Source: Annulohypoxylon bovei var. microspora | Taxonomy: Eukaryota; Ascomycota; Sordariomycetes; Xylariales; Hypoxylaceae | Direction: 5' to 3' | DNA length: 64,000 nt | NCBI GenBank assembly: GCA_022836615.1 | Contig: MU405239.1 | Coordinates: 1-64,000, forward strand | Shown here: positions 1-10,997 of the stretch, in pieces | Numbering within the stretch: position 1 is the stretch's first letter | Layout of the letters: each line of letters starts with the position of its first letter | Position numbers and translations under genes: made by a program | Notes under the pieces: model-generated | Seen by the model: only the letters and a program-made list of their open reading frames with translations | Told to the model about the DNA's origin: nothing | Database searches by the model: none

Positions 1-3000
1 TGCCCCATAATTCAGACTGGATTTTGCATACTTATGTGCTAGGGTGTCACGGGCCATAAGTTAATCAAAACTTCTCGCGCAAAACGCCCCCTAAGCAGGT
101 GGCTTCCAATAAGTAATATCTCATATTAATTAAATAAGTTTTACATTTGTATATACATGTAGTAACGTTGTGGTAGGCTTGAGCCTGAATGGTTTACTAA
201 ATGCGCCAGTATTTTAAACATAACATGACGGAAAGGAATCGGAATGTTACATCCGTACTGCATAAACGGGATTGTAATCGGTGGAGACGTTAGAAGGCAT
301 TCGAAATATATATCCGGCAGGTCGTCCTACTTCCGATGTGGATGACAAGTACGCTGTGTAATAAGTGGCATCCCCAACCTGTTTGTGGGTACAGATGACG
401 CATTCAAAATATTTTTCCATATCAGCCCCTGGCAGGTCTGGCGCACACCTGACAGCTCCGGTGTCAGCTGTACAGCCAACTGCTATTCAAACTAAAATAA
501 ACCTCGTACTTCGATTAATTATTATTATTGAACCCATACTTTTAAAGTTTTAAGTCACATATAATTGTAATAATAATTTATTGAAAAACATTTTTAGTTT
601 AAGTATATTATACGAAAATCATATGGCGTTGTAGAATTTGAATTTGAAATAAGAGGCTATATAACCAAATTGGTCACGCGACCTGCCAGCTGGCGATGAG
701 AAGAGTTGCAGCTGGTGCCAAGCCTGACGGGAGTTGTGTATGGAAAAATATTTTGAATGCGTCATCTGTACAGGCTCACAACGACGCGAGAATATGTGAA
801 TTTTTAGGGTTCCATCTCTCTTTCAAACAATTTAATCGCCTTCTCTTGCCGGGTCATAGCTTAGACTAACGGACCATGGGCTAGTTGGAAATGAAGAGGT
901 CAGTGCTTGCAAACCTGGCTCTCAAGAATTGACGAAGAGTGATTCCAAGGCGATAGGTATTCCCAAGAACGACGAATTCGACAATTATCGGATCCTGGCG
1001 AAGACACAACCTCAAAACTGTACTCGCCTACAAGCAGGTTATGCGCTGTTGCACTACACCCACCAGGTTGGACGTGTAAGACGGTACCAGCCTTTTCGAA
1101 ACCGAACGCTAGTTGCATTTTATGCCCACGAGATCGATTTCAATAAGGCTGAGAGGCTTGATCAAGGGATCCCTATCATCGAACCACATGGCAGGTTTTT
1201 TATTTTTTATTTTTTTAAAGCATGCAGCTTCTATGAAACATACAACGCCAACCCCGAAGACTGCAGCTGTGATCCAAGCCTGAGGAACGCGTGCTTTTAT
1301 CTCAACAATTGGGTCGTGCTATGTTAGGCATCGTGGGCTAATTGTTACATACCTACCTAGGTAGGTAGGTATATTTTATGTTTGCATCTCCTAGTGTTCC
1401 GTTAGAAGCAACGCTGACACTAGGTAGGCACCTAGGTATGTAGTCCTACAAGCCAAGAGGCCAGGATTACCCACGAAATTCTCTGAAAGAACGGGTGGGG
1501 TGTTGTATGGAATCTAGGCCTGGCTTTCCATAAAGCTCCTTAGGTAATTAGAAGGACTTTGGAAGGATGTTGGAAGCTTCAGTAACAATTCAGGTACTGC
1601 AGGCATGATGGGGCTCTGGTCTACCCTTAACAAGCGGTGAAACTTACTGCTCTAGCTTCGATTGGGACGCTACCTTTTGTGGATGCACCTAGTTGGAGTC
1701 TACACAAGCTCCCTGCAATCGGATAGCATCATCCGTGCGAAAATTACAGCGAGAATGAGGAGTTAATGATGTGAAAATCAATCATTATTCAGGCATTGGT
1801 TTGCATGAGACAGTCGTTGGAACAGGCACCCAATGCACATACGGAATGCTCATACCGAAGATTTAGGCTTTATGCTCTTGAAGTGTAGTGGAGAATTGGT
1901 TGCCTTACTGTAGGGTGACATGATGGTTTACCGTTTGTGGATTAGTTGAACTATCTAGCAGCCTAAGGGACATAGGAAAGGCATATATATTAGTAGATCG
2001 ATGTGGGCAGTATCAGATGCGATTCTACATCGCGAGAATGCAACACATTTCGTAAAAGCGGACTTTGTGCTATTTGAGAAATATGCTTTTTAGACACGGC
2101 CAGTGGAACACAGTTGACTTAGAAGCAAGAACTTTGAGAGATATTCTCTACGTTTACATGTTGATCCATCTAGATTCTTAGCTCAGAAGCTGGTAAATAG
2201 CGGAACGGAAGATCTTGAATGCTAATTAGTGTAGATACATTAAGGGTTAATAGCGTGAAATTCATAATCATATCTGTTCTTCATAATACACTAAATATCT
2301 AATTAAACTCTTGATATGATTTAGAGGATGTGCTAAGATGAGGTTTCCAATCAGCCCCCAACCTGTACATGAAGGAATTAAATCAACAAGCTATCCCCAT
2401 ATCTGTATTAGACCCATTAAAACTTGGTGACGTATCCCCTTAACTGACACAAGTCGTCAACCCCTTGTAGTCGGTAACAGTACTTAGTTAGGGCTTTATA
2501 TAGTATAAGATGAAGTAGCTCGTGCGATAATATATCAACTAATCATTGTACAGTATATCCGTCGATTTGGACATTGTGTTGATCATTTAGATATTGATAC
2601 TGGCTTTAGTGGAGTTGACGACTTCTGCTAACTGCGTACCTAGGTAGTTTCCTGGTACTCGGTGTCTTTAGCTGGAACCTAACCAGCCTTGAATAAATTT
2701 TGGTACCAGGATGACAGCCGAAGAGCGGCACAAACCAAACTTCTAGAAGATTATCCGGGGTGATCGTCATGCATCTGCAGTGCGAGGAAGAGATATTTTT
2801 TCTCACGTAGTATCACAAGTTAAGCAGAAGCATTATCTAACTTCTAACACGCTGTCACTAACGCCCAAATGCAACAGTGATAGTTATTCCGCCTGTTGGG
2901 CATTCCTGCAGGAATCTACTAATGATGCATTGGTTCTTTTGTCTAAACAAGTGCCTAGTTGATGGCATGGTACCGAAGGCTGATTATATACCTACCTACC

Positions 3001-4442
3001 TAGGCAGGCTGGTAGGTAATTGATCTTGACTAGAGGAGACAGCACATAAACTGAAGTCATTAGATCACTTAAAGATGATATCAGGCGTTATTCCCCTACC
3101 CAAACAAATGTACGAGGCGGTTAGCTCATGAAGAAAGCTTAAAAAAGTGAGCAATACCATGCCTCTTGAGATTATATTGAAAAATAAAGCCCAATGGGAA
3201 CACCGTCACGGTTACAGTAGCTAGCCACAGCATACGACGCTTGTAATAAGTATCGAGATTGGCCAACTGGCTAAATCTAAGCCTACAGCCTACATCTTAA
3301 CGTACATACCTACTTTACTGTATACATACCCATGTAATTATATATGCCTTCTTTCCATCGGTATAACTGACTTCTCATAGTGTATTGTCCTAGTTCAATG
3401 GTTAGCATGCTAGTATTAATCTTCACCGAACTTGCTGTTGTCCTGGTAGCCCCTTTCAACCCCTTTTCTCATATTTTTCAGCCTCGTCTCGCATCTACAT
3501 GTCCTATAGGTAGGTAGCGTACACAAAATTGGCTTCAAGATAAGCGCCCCTAGGCTCTGGCTAGTTATGGATAGCTTTCGAATTATTAAAGGATAGTAGC
3601 ATAAGTAGGTAACCCCTGACTCACCTAACATATCCTTTGAAATGATTGAGCTAAAGGCTGTAACTTAACTTCCAGCCTTATAAGGTAGCCATGCATTTAG
3701 GTCTATGTTCTGATATATGATATGTGATGAGTATCATTTTTCTAGAATTATGTGAGAGGGATAATGTCCAACTTTGATTAATAAAACAATTGTAACCAAA
3801 TTTGGAAACGGCGTCACGGGAAACTATCGTTCAATCATAATCTGACGTGATTCAACTCTAAAAACCCCTGAGTTACGAAGGTGGAACAATCATTCAGCCG
3901 TATTGACTTTGCCTCAGAGTTGCATTGTTATCCTGGGTTTTCTACGACATTTGTATCGATAGCTATAAAGAACTGAGTATTATTGACGAAAATAGTAGCT
4001 TCTATATCGTGATCCCATTATAAATCTCAACCTGTTATCTAAGAATGGGCGTTCCTATTCCAAAATGTCTCTTCCGATCGGGGTATTAGTTGTGCCATGC
4101 CATGTGTTTTAACAGGGGAATAATATCATGAATCGGGGTTAAGACCTGATTATAACCATTATTTATCTCGGGAATTGTTGCACTTCTGGACATGGACAAT
4201 ATGAAGGAAGCTTAACTCCGTGAAGCTACCCTAGCACTAACCCCGCAACAATTATAAACCTCGCTGGATTTATGAATCGGATATAAATTAAAAGACATTG
4301 GCTGTATTTAGGTAAAGTGTAGTAGCCGTCGCTTTCGCCAGGTCAAAGGCTGGGGAATATTCTAAGCTTTACAGGATCATCAAATACGTAACCGTTTTCG
4401 TTGTCTCAAAATAACTCTTCACTTCTTCCTAGGCAATAGAAG
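1..4442. other. Gene-poor AT-rich spacer
   Basis: I see no convincing gene here. Open frames are short, mostly need GTG or TTG starts, and lack recognisable motifs. The stretch holds an inverted-repeat element (389-771, listed separately) and several ACCT/AGGT palindromic clusters near 1350-1371, 1420-1438, 2637-2648 and 2990-3018. A TGTCACGGG motif at about 46-54 resembles the start of a fungal LTR, but I cannot find a matching end. The last few hundred bases before 4443 are probably the promoter of the dehydrogenase gene. Confidence 0.6.
389..771. repeat. Inverted-repeat (MITE/foldback-like) element
   Basis: The 33 bases at 389-421 are an exact reverse complement of the 33 bases at 739-771. 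Inside the arms the similarity continues imperfectly for a few tens of bases (CCCCTGGCAGGTCTGGC on the left against a CCCGTCAGGCTTGGC-like reverse complement on the right). The core, about 500-660, is very AT-rich. Outside the arms a TTGTG word is again partly shared, offset by a few bases. There is no open frame for a transposase. The structure fits a non-autonomous terminal-inverted-repeat element or a foldback element. I could not define a clean target-site duplication, so the exact ends are uncertain. Confidence 0.55.
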
Positions 4443-5618
4443 ATGGTCAAGCTCGACGTAGTTCGGACGGCGAACGCGGCACTAGCGGACGGGACGAAGC
4501 CGTTCGTAGCAGTCGTAGCCGGCGGAACGGCCGGGATCGGGGAAGCCACGGTGCGCGCGCTTGCCGCTACGTTTGCCGGTCGCGGAAGTGAGGGTGAGGG
4601 TCGCGGTTTCCTTCGCGTGTACATTGTCGGTCGGAATCAGGAGGCGGTGCGCAAGATCATAGCCGAATGCACGGCGGTATGTCCGGGAGGGGTATTTCGA
4701 TTCTGCAGGGGCGACCTTTCACTCTTGAAGGAAGTCGATCGCGTCTGCGCTGAGATCACAGGGATAGAGAGGCGGGAGGCGGATGCGAAAGCCACGCCAG
4801 TCAAGATCGACTTTCTAGTATGTTGCCAGGGGGTCCTATCTCTCACGGTCGAAGGTATATTTCCACCATGCAAGAAGCTAGAAAGGGTAAGCAACCAAGA
4901 CCACATGCAACTAACCGTCTCGGGAACCACAGAAACTGAAGAGGGTCTCGACAAGTACTTCAGCCTATACTACTATTCACGTATGCGCCTCATCGAGCGG
5001 CTCCTCCCACTACTAAACGCGTCTCCAAATGCCGGGCACGTGGTCTCGGTGTTCAACTCGAGCGTCCAGTCCTCGCTCATTCTCAATGACCTAACCTTAC
5101 GAAATCCGCGCAACCAGACACTCCAAACCCGTTTCGCGCACTGGGTCGGCATGACTAACGTCTTCATGGAGGAGTTGGCGCATCGCAACCCGGGTCGCCT
5201 AGCCCTGTGCCACTACTACCCAGGATACGTGCCTACGGGCATTGCGGCCAGCAGCAACTTCCCGTGGTACCTCAAGTTTTTGGTGACGTATATAATAACT
5301 CCCTTATTTTGGCCCTTCCGGGTGCCCTTTGAGGAATGTGGGCAACGCGTCTTGTTCATGGCCTCCCCAGCAAGATTCCCGGCACGCGAGTCTGGAAGTG
5401 CGGAGATGGCGACGGGGAAGGTTAAGGGTGTTGAAGCAGCGGTGGGTATTGATGGGAAAGTCGGCAGCGGAGCTTATTTGGTGACTAAAGGCGACGATAC
5501 GTACGGTAAGGAGAAGAAGTACGAAGGGGTTCGTGCAAATGGAACTACGGAGAAGGTTTATCAGCATACTACGACGGTCTTTGCGGAGATCGAGGCAGGT
5601 AGAGTGTATAAAGACTGA
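4443..5618 (+). CDS. Short-chain dehydrogenase/reductase (SDR)
   Basis: Predicted NAD(P)-dependent oxidoreductase with a Rossmann fold; the substrate is unknown. A nucleotide-binding glycine motif, GGTAGIG, lies at residues 27-33 and a DLSLL strand-turn at about 91-95. The catalytic tyrosine region reads YYYSRMR at about residues 150-156, i.e. YxxxR where most SDRs have YxxxK. An HYYPGYVPTG loop follows, as in fungal members. The frame is open from ATG 4443 to TGA without splicing (391 aa). I infer an intron at 4855-4932 (78 nt, GTATAT donor, CTAAC branch box, CACAG acceptor), because removing it joins the strand after FLVCCQG to ETEEGLDKYFSLYYYSRM as in relatives, giving 365 aa. The intron is a multiple of three without stops, so retained transcripts stay in frame. 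No biosynthetic cluster surrounds it. Family is confident, role is not. Confidence 0.85.
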   Translation: MVKLDVVRTANAALADGTKPFVAVVAGGTAGIGEATVRALAATFAGRGSEGEGRGFLRVYIVGRNQEAVRKIIAECTAVCPGGVFRFCRGDLSLLKEVDRVCAEITGIERREADAKATPVKIDFLVCCQGVLSLTVEGIFPPCKKLERVSNQDHMQLTVSGTTETEEGLDKYFSLYYYSRMRLIERLLPLLNASPNAGHVVSVFNSSVQSSLILNDLTLRNPRNQTLQTRFAHWVGMTNVFMEELAHRNPGRLALCHYYPGYVPTGIAASSNFPWYLKFLVTYIITPLFWPFRVPFEECGQRVLFMASPARFPARESGSAEMATGKVKGVEAAVGIDGKVGSGAYLVTKGDDTYGKEKKYEGVRANGTTEKVYQHTTTVFAEIEAGRVYKD

Positions 5619-7609
5619 GGTGGTTCATACTGAGACCCAGTCTCAGATATAGTCATCTGCTAGATTAATAATATGTACTTAACTTAGTAAGCTCTAGCAA
5701 AATATATTCCATAGACCTATATCGAGAAATCGCGAACGATTTGGACTCGATAATTGGTAACTTTCATAGATGGTACCTAAGTCGACTAGCGACCGCCACT
5801 AGCAAAGGTGGCGTTATCAAAATGATGATATAAATGATAGGCATTGGACATCAACACTGCCAACCTAGATAACAATTTCCACAGGCATACTGTATGTTAG
5901 TAGGATGGGGCAAAGCCATTTAGGAGGAGCATGAAACACCAGAGCTTCTCGGCCAATATCACTTCTGATCACGTTCCGATTGGCCAACAACGACCGATCC
6001 TCGGCTTTCTCGCAAAATTATCACGATGAGATCGTCATCAGCTCATTGATATCGAAAGTGGCTGGCCCCTCATCACTTTCGGTCTGGACGGACCCGTAGC
6101 GCTGGCCCCTCATCAATTTCGGTCTGGACGGACCCGTAGCTCTAGCTCTCAAATACAGTACCGGCGAGATTTCGTCCCGGAGATAGACAGTACCGATATA
6201 ACGGTTGATATGCGGTTCCCGTTGTTTCTGCCGAAGGAAAATGTCACTTTTGAATCGTGGCAGCCCGAAAATCGAACTCGGGGTAGATGATCAGGACCGG
6301 TACCCCAAAAAGAACATTCGAGACTCGACGCTCTTGGCGCCATCTTGATGTTAAAGTCGATTCTACCGAAAGATATTACCTATTTGGTATGGCTAGGACC
6401 TCACCAGGAGCTGCTAGATAGAACTAACGCGCAGAAAATGTTGCGTGGGATACAGATTGCCTAGGATGGTTAGATACTGCGCCGTGTGCTTTGGAAAAAG
6501 CATAACGGCTATTCTCACGGCGAGGTTATACATGCTGAAGCGTGCACCACATAGGAGGAGACCCGCAATGGTAATAAAGAAAAAAAGGTTCCTGTGGTTA
6601 GCTAATAGAATTCAAGCTGAAAACTTGAATTCAATCGATGGTAATTGGCGAGGAAATAAACAAACAATAGCTCTTCACTTGAAGCCATCAACTGACGGTC
6701 GCCATGATCTGATCGGTGAGATATAGATGCTGATGGACAAAGAACGAACCGCTTGTGCCGATAATCGAGCCCAGATTCTAACTCGAGTGTTAAGATGGAT
6801 GAGCTAGGAGAGTGACGTGCTGCGAACTTCACGGCGGACATATTAGCTGTATCTTCGCCAGGGCAACTGGCTTAAGATTGCGGGTTTCGTTTAGGGTCGT
6901 TATTAATCTTAGAAGAGTTAATCTCGTTCTCCTATACTGAAAGTTTACTGAGTAGGTATTGTATGAACACTCCCTTAGTGTAGATGAAAAGTCTAGAATC
7001 TCTATTGGAAAATTCGGAGGACCATCTTCCTCCAAATCGGCACTACAAACTAGTACAAACTGGTGGGGATACCCGCCTCATTCCCCATGTATTTCAGGGC
7101 GGATGATCCACTACCTAGGACTTCATGAGCAAACCTTGGAACTGACGAGGTACCTAGCGTAAAAAATCCACTGCATTTCTTGGTACATACCATGTAGATT
7201 CGCCTAAACCTGTGGGTGCCGTTTCCAAAGTTAAGGCGGCATGTTTTGTGACCAGTGCCAGTGCTTGGTGAATAACACACTTTCCCTTTTCACCTAAACT
7301 ACAACGACATCTGCTTAGAAATACTGCTAAATATCTAGGTACCTTTGACACCATATTGAAATAATTATTTAGAGAAGAGAAGATGAAAAATAAATGTTAT
7401 TATAAATTATCTAGCTGGAGGAAACCGCCCGACCGAAGCTTGCCGAATGACTCACTCTCTTACAATCGATGGCTGTGAAACGTTCCCTTAATAAGTAATT
7501 AGGTATTCCCATAGAAAATCTACAACGGCGCATCTTCATCTCTAAGATACGAATACTTACCTTTCGCACATTCCCGTATTACTACTGTTACGCAGGTATT
7601 AAACACAGC
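5619..7609. other. Intergenic spacer with tandem duplication
   Basis: About 2 kb without a supportable gene. The only clear structure is a 40-bp tandem duplication at 6061-6140 (listed separately). Short open frames around 6445-7360 overlap on both strands and look like chance. The bases just upstream of 7610 are the likely promoter of the RNA cyclase gene. Confidence 0.5.
6061..6140. repeat. 40-bp tandem direct repeat, two copies
   Basis: Two adjacent 40-bp units, 6061-6100 and 6101-6140, are identical except for one base (C at 6076, A at 6116). Each starts GCTGGCCCCTCATCA and ends GGACGGACCCGTAGC. There is no flanking gene model. The near identity suggests a recent duplication, for example by replication slippage. 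Confidence 0.9.
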
Positions 7610-8923
7610 ATGGTGTCGAGAAAGTTATTGCAATTGGACGGTAGAACCGGTGAGGGGGGTGGTCAACTCGTAAGAATCGCCTGCGCTTTGGCGGCGGTGA
7701 CCTCGCAATCTATCCGCATCGACCATATAAGAGGAAATAGACAAGGCCATCGAGGCGGCGGTCAGCTATTACTCCGATTTCCCTTTTATGATTGTCTTTG
7801 TCTAATCAGCGGCGGTGTAGGCCTGAAAGCTCAACATGTATCGGCTATTGAATGGCTCGCAGGAGCAACTGGAGCTGAAGTTGAGGGATTGGCCATCGGC
7901 AGCCATACGCTAGAATTCAGGTCATCGCTGCCTCCCAACGCTCTCAAAGAACGGGATTTCAAGATAATAGCCGGAAACAGTGCCTCGAGTTCCTTGCTTA
8001 TCTTTCAGGCAATCTTCCCATTTCTGCTGTTCGCCGGCAACGAGAGCGGGGAACCTATCGAGCTCGAGATACACGGTGGGACAAATGTGTCTTTCTCGCT
8101 ATCGTACGAGTATCTCGATCAAGTTCTGTTGCCTACATTACTGGATAAGTTCGGTATCACCGTCGAGAGGCAGCTGAAGAAGCGATCTTGGGCGGTAGGT
8201 CCACAAGAAAGGGGATGTATCTGGCTGAAATTCCAGCCTCTCGCACCAGGGCAATCCCTGAAACTTCGAGAACCGTGGGACAAACCACTTAGTGCAGAAG
8301 ACTTCCGGCTCAAACAGGTCGACGTCAGCATACTAGTGCCGACATTCCTCCGAGAGCCTCTCGAGAAAACCCTTGCAGATGATCTTGCCAAATTTTTTCC
8401 CGATGCGGAAATCAACTTCGTACTCTTCGAGGACAGTGGACATGGAGCTCGGCTATACACTCTGTTAGTCGCGCATTCCCAGACCGGTCTACGATGGGGT
8501 CGTGATTACATGTACGACAGAGCCTCGAAGAAAAAGAATCCCGAGACCTTGAGTGCCGAGATATCACGGAAGGTCTGCAAAGGCCTTTTAGAAGAGGTGA
8601 CGATTCGGGGAGTCGTCGATGGACACTTGCAAGACCAGCTAGTCGTGTTCCAAGCTTTAGCGGAGGGCCATACCAGCTTTCCCCGAGGTGACGAGCCGGC
8701 AGAAAAGATTACGGGAAGTGGTGATTCTAATGACTTGGGTGACCGAGATACGTCTCTCAAGGACATGACACTAGAGAACAAGATAAGCAAGACGCATGAG
8801 CCATTCGGAGAAGGATCTACGCACACTACCACAGCCAGGTGGGTGGTAAGCGAGTTGTTACCCACTGTGCAATGGTTCAATAAGGGGGCCATCTGTAATG
8901 GTGCCTGTGTATCCTTTCCCTGA
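7610..8923 (+). CDS. RNA 3'-terminal phosphate cyclase (RtcA type)
   Basis: ATP-dependent enzyme converting an RNA 3'-phosphate to a 2',3'-cyclic phosphate, expected in the nucleus. The N-terminus reads LDGRTGEGGGQLVRIACAL, the family opening. A GGTNVSFS segment follows in the middle, then LQDQLVVFQALAEG, and THTTTA near residues 384-389. The histidine there (about 385) aligns with the adenylated catalytic histidine of RtcA, which the ribosome-biogenesis paralogue Rcl1 lacks, so I call the cyclase rather than Rcl1. Unspliced, the frame from ATG 7610 gives 437 aa but breaks the family motif with about 20 foreign residues. An intron at 7761-7820 (60 nt, CTAAT branch box, GTGTAG acceptor) restores RGNRQGHRGGGLKAQH and gives 417 aa. 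That intron is in frame and stop-free. The C-terminal insert rich in S, D and T (about 355-380) looks lineage-specific. Confidence 0.9.
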   Translation: MVSRKLLQLDGRTGEGGGQLVRIACALAAVTSQSIRIDHIRGNRQGHRGGGQLLLRFPFYDCLCLISGGVGLKAQHVSAIEWLAGATGAEVEGLAIGSHTLEFRSSLPPNALKERDFKIIAGNSASSSLLIFQAIFPFLLFAGNESGEPIELEIHGGTNVSFSLSYEYLDQVLLPTLLDKFGITVERQLKKRSWAVGPQERGCIWLKFQPLAPGQSLKLREPWDKPLSAEDFRLKQVDVSILVPTFLREPLEKTLADDLAKFFPDAEINFVLFEDSGHGARLYTLLVAHSQTGLRWGRDYMYDRASKKKNPETLSAEISRKVCKGLLEEVTIRGVVDGHLQDQLVVFQALAEGHTSFPRGDEPAEKITGSGDSNDLGDRDTSLKDMTLENKISKTHEPFGEGSTHTTTARWVVSELLPTVQWFNKGAICNGACVSFP

Positions 8924-10223
8924 TTAATGAAAACTTGTGATACCTACCTGGGTACTTTTTACTGTCGTATTGAACATCGCCCGACTTATTAGGAGTCATG
9001 TGACATTAATAACCTCCATCAGTCATTCTTAACTGTATGATACGAAAGGATCTGTCACTTGCGATGAATTCAACACGATTATTCATAGTCGTGATGTAAA
9101 TTTATTCGTAGATGACATTAATGATCACTCAATAATTAGACGACGTTCATTCTAGGTTTCTGCTATTCATTCTCTATAGATACTTATGTAGGCAAGTATC
9201 TATGGTTAATATTACACTTGTTGGACTTCAAATATAGCATTAATCGACTGCGTTTCAAAGTGATGATCAAATTCAACTTCTACACATGGACATAACGTTT
9301 CCCGATTAGACATCTGTGGATGAAGAAAATATATATAATTGCAATTCATAAAGTTAAGATGTTATATTATTCCCGTGAATCACAATTCCGTGCCATTGAC
9401 ATCGTTGCTTATGTAATCGAGTCTCTTCCAATGTTATTCAAATATTAAAGATCAGTAGGTATCAATGCAAAAGCACCGCATTACTCTTTTAAGCTTCTTA
9501 TGGTAAACCATTCAACTCTACACTATTGTAATCTTTTATTCCACTTCACCGTTTAAACGTTAAGTTTTTTTTTTTTCAAATTAATAAAAGCCGAATCAAC
9601 TTCAAAGACAATTATCGGTATATTATCTTAATAAAAGCGATAATTAAACCATATATTAACGAGATATAAACTACACAAACATACCTAGGTTAAGTAACTA
9701 GGTACCTATGTTTGCTACCTTTTTGAGTTATAATTTTTGCATACAAATGATGCCTACATGGCATAGGAGCCTTCAGGACTGGAAGTTTTGGGATTTGAAA
9801 ATTGTTGCGGCAAGATGAAGAGAAAAGATTGAAGGTTTTGAGTGGTCTACCCACCCCGGCACCCCGGGCTAGTATATAAGAGCGTATGAGCAGGGGTTTA
9901 ATAAGGGCTATGATCCACGTTTTCCACGTGACGAAAATGGTATCCCCTATGCCACATACGGCCCATAGAATACGGTCGTTAAATCTGGTCATTTTCAATA
10001 ATATCATATTCGGTTTGGTTTAATCTGGCCATAGAGGAAAGGCCTTGAAGAAAAGCTGTCGCTGGAGAAGAGCACCACTATATCGAATTGAGATCGCGAC
10101 GACATCTGTTCTCAAGATCTACGACAAAAGGATGCATCCAGGATATGTAGATCAGAGGGCAGTTGGACGTCGCAAAGGGTCGAACTCGGTCGCTCCGTAA
10201 TAAATCCTCAAGAGTGTGAAGAA
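8924..10223. other. Intergenic AT-rich spacer
   Basis: No gene is supported. The sequence is strongly AT-rich at 9100-9680, with poly-T near 9566-9577 and ACCTAGGT words around 9684-9710. The part next to 10224 may hold decayed 3' sequence of the F-box-type fragment, because the minus strand has a short open stretch in another frame, but I cannot recognise it. Confidence 0.5.
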
Positions 10224-10997
10224 TTACTGCTCCTGAATCCTACTATGGTATACTAAGGCTCTTGACCAGCGCTTAGCAGAGAACGAGGGGTTGTGGTGTA
10301 TCGGAATAGCGTCAGCAGCGGGGTCCTGAGGCATGTTCTCGTAGCGGAATTCTTCGAGGTTCGGTAGACGGGAAACCAAGTTGTCGAGTGTCGCAGGTTT
10401 CCAGGCTCGGTCATGTCGTACTTTAAGGAGGAGGCTCGTAACGGCGGGGGCTTCCGGCAGGGTTTGCCACCAACACTTCTCGTAAGCTTCGTTGAAATAT
10501 ACACCCGCGTCATTACCTAGAATTACTTGATCAGCAGGAGCCAAAGCTGTCTCGGAAGAATCAAGAGATTTTCGACTGGGAGAGTAGATCTCGATCTCTA
10601 AGTTGAGTTGTCCTTGGGACCCCCATGAGCTGAGCATCCAAAATAGGTCGTGCATTGCTGTGGTAACAATGCAGTTATCTGTTGTGCGCGGAGATCGCTT
10701 GTTGTACGGTGAAGCTTCCCACAGGTGACCACTGTCCCCTTCAAGTTGTAGTGAAAGCGAGATGCATCTGACTTGAGCTCGGTTGTCATGAGTCACAAGG
10801 TTCAACTCGGGCAAGTTCCATAGTGTAAGTTTGATGTGTTCGAAGTTAGAATGCTCGATGTCGTTTTGCCGTTGACGTATCAGGGTTGCCGGTTGAGCGG
10901 AGGAACGGCCATGTTGGGTTGAGCGAATCGGGAGGGAGAGCTGGGTTTCTCTAGACAGAGCTGCCTCAGATAGGTTGGTGACGGTAGATCGAGACAT
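10224..10997 (-). pseudogene. Truncated fungal F-box-type (DUF6546-like) gene
   Basis: The 257-aa frame starts at an ATG (10995-10997) but matches only the middle of a large family of fungal F-box-associated proteins. NFEHIKLT at about 51-58 resembles the stretch just after the F-box in that family. Then come an RAQVRCISLSLQLEGD segment, TTAMHDLFWMLSSW, LNLEIEIYSPS (normally followed by EHWF), and WKPATLDNLVSRLPNLEEFRYE. The F-box itself is absent, and the first 50 residues look unrelated. The frame ends shortly after RALVYH, where complete members continue for roughly another 150-200 residues. No continuation in the proper order is seen downstream. I read this as a gene fragment or pseudogene. 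Assignment to DUF6546 is from memory of the motif pattern and not from a search. Confidence 0.55.

Noticed and set aside
46..300. Possible LTR starting TGTCACGGG
   Set aside because: No matching TGACA-type end or target duplication is found, and the left flank is near the window edge.
6265..6350. tRNA/SINE-like boxes on the minus strand (GAGTTCGATT with a TGGCGCCAAGAG upstream)
   Set aside because: The T-arm is plausible, but the acceptor stem has mismatches and no anticodon arm is convincing; no repeat copies are seen.
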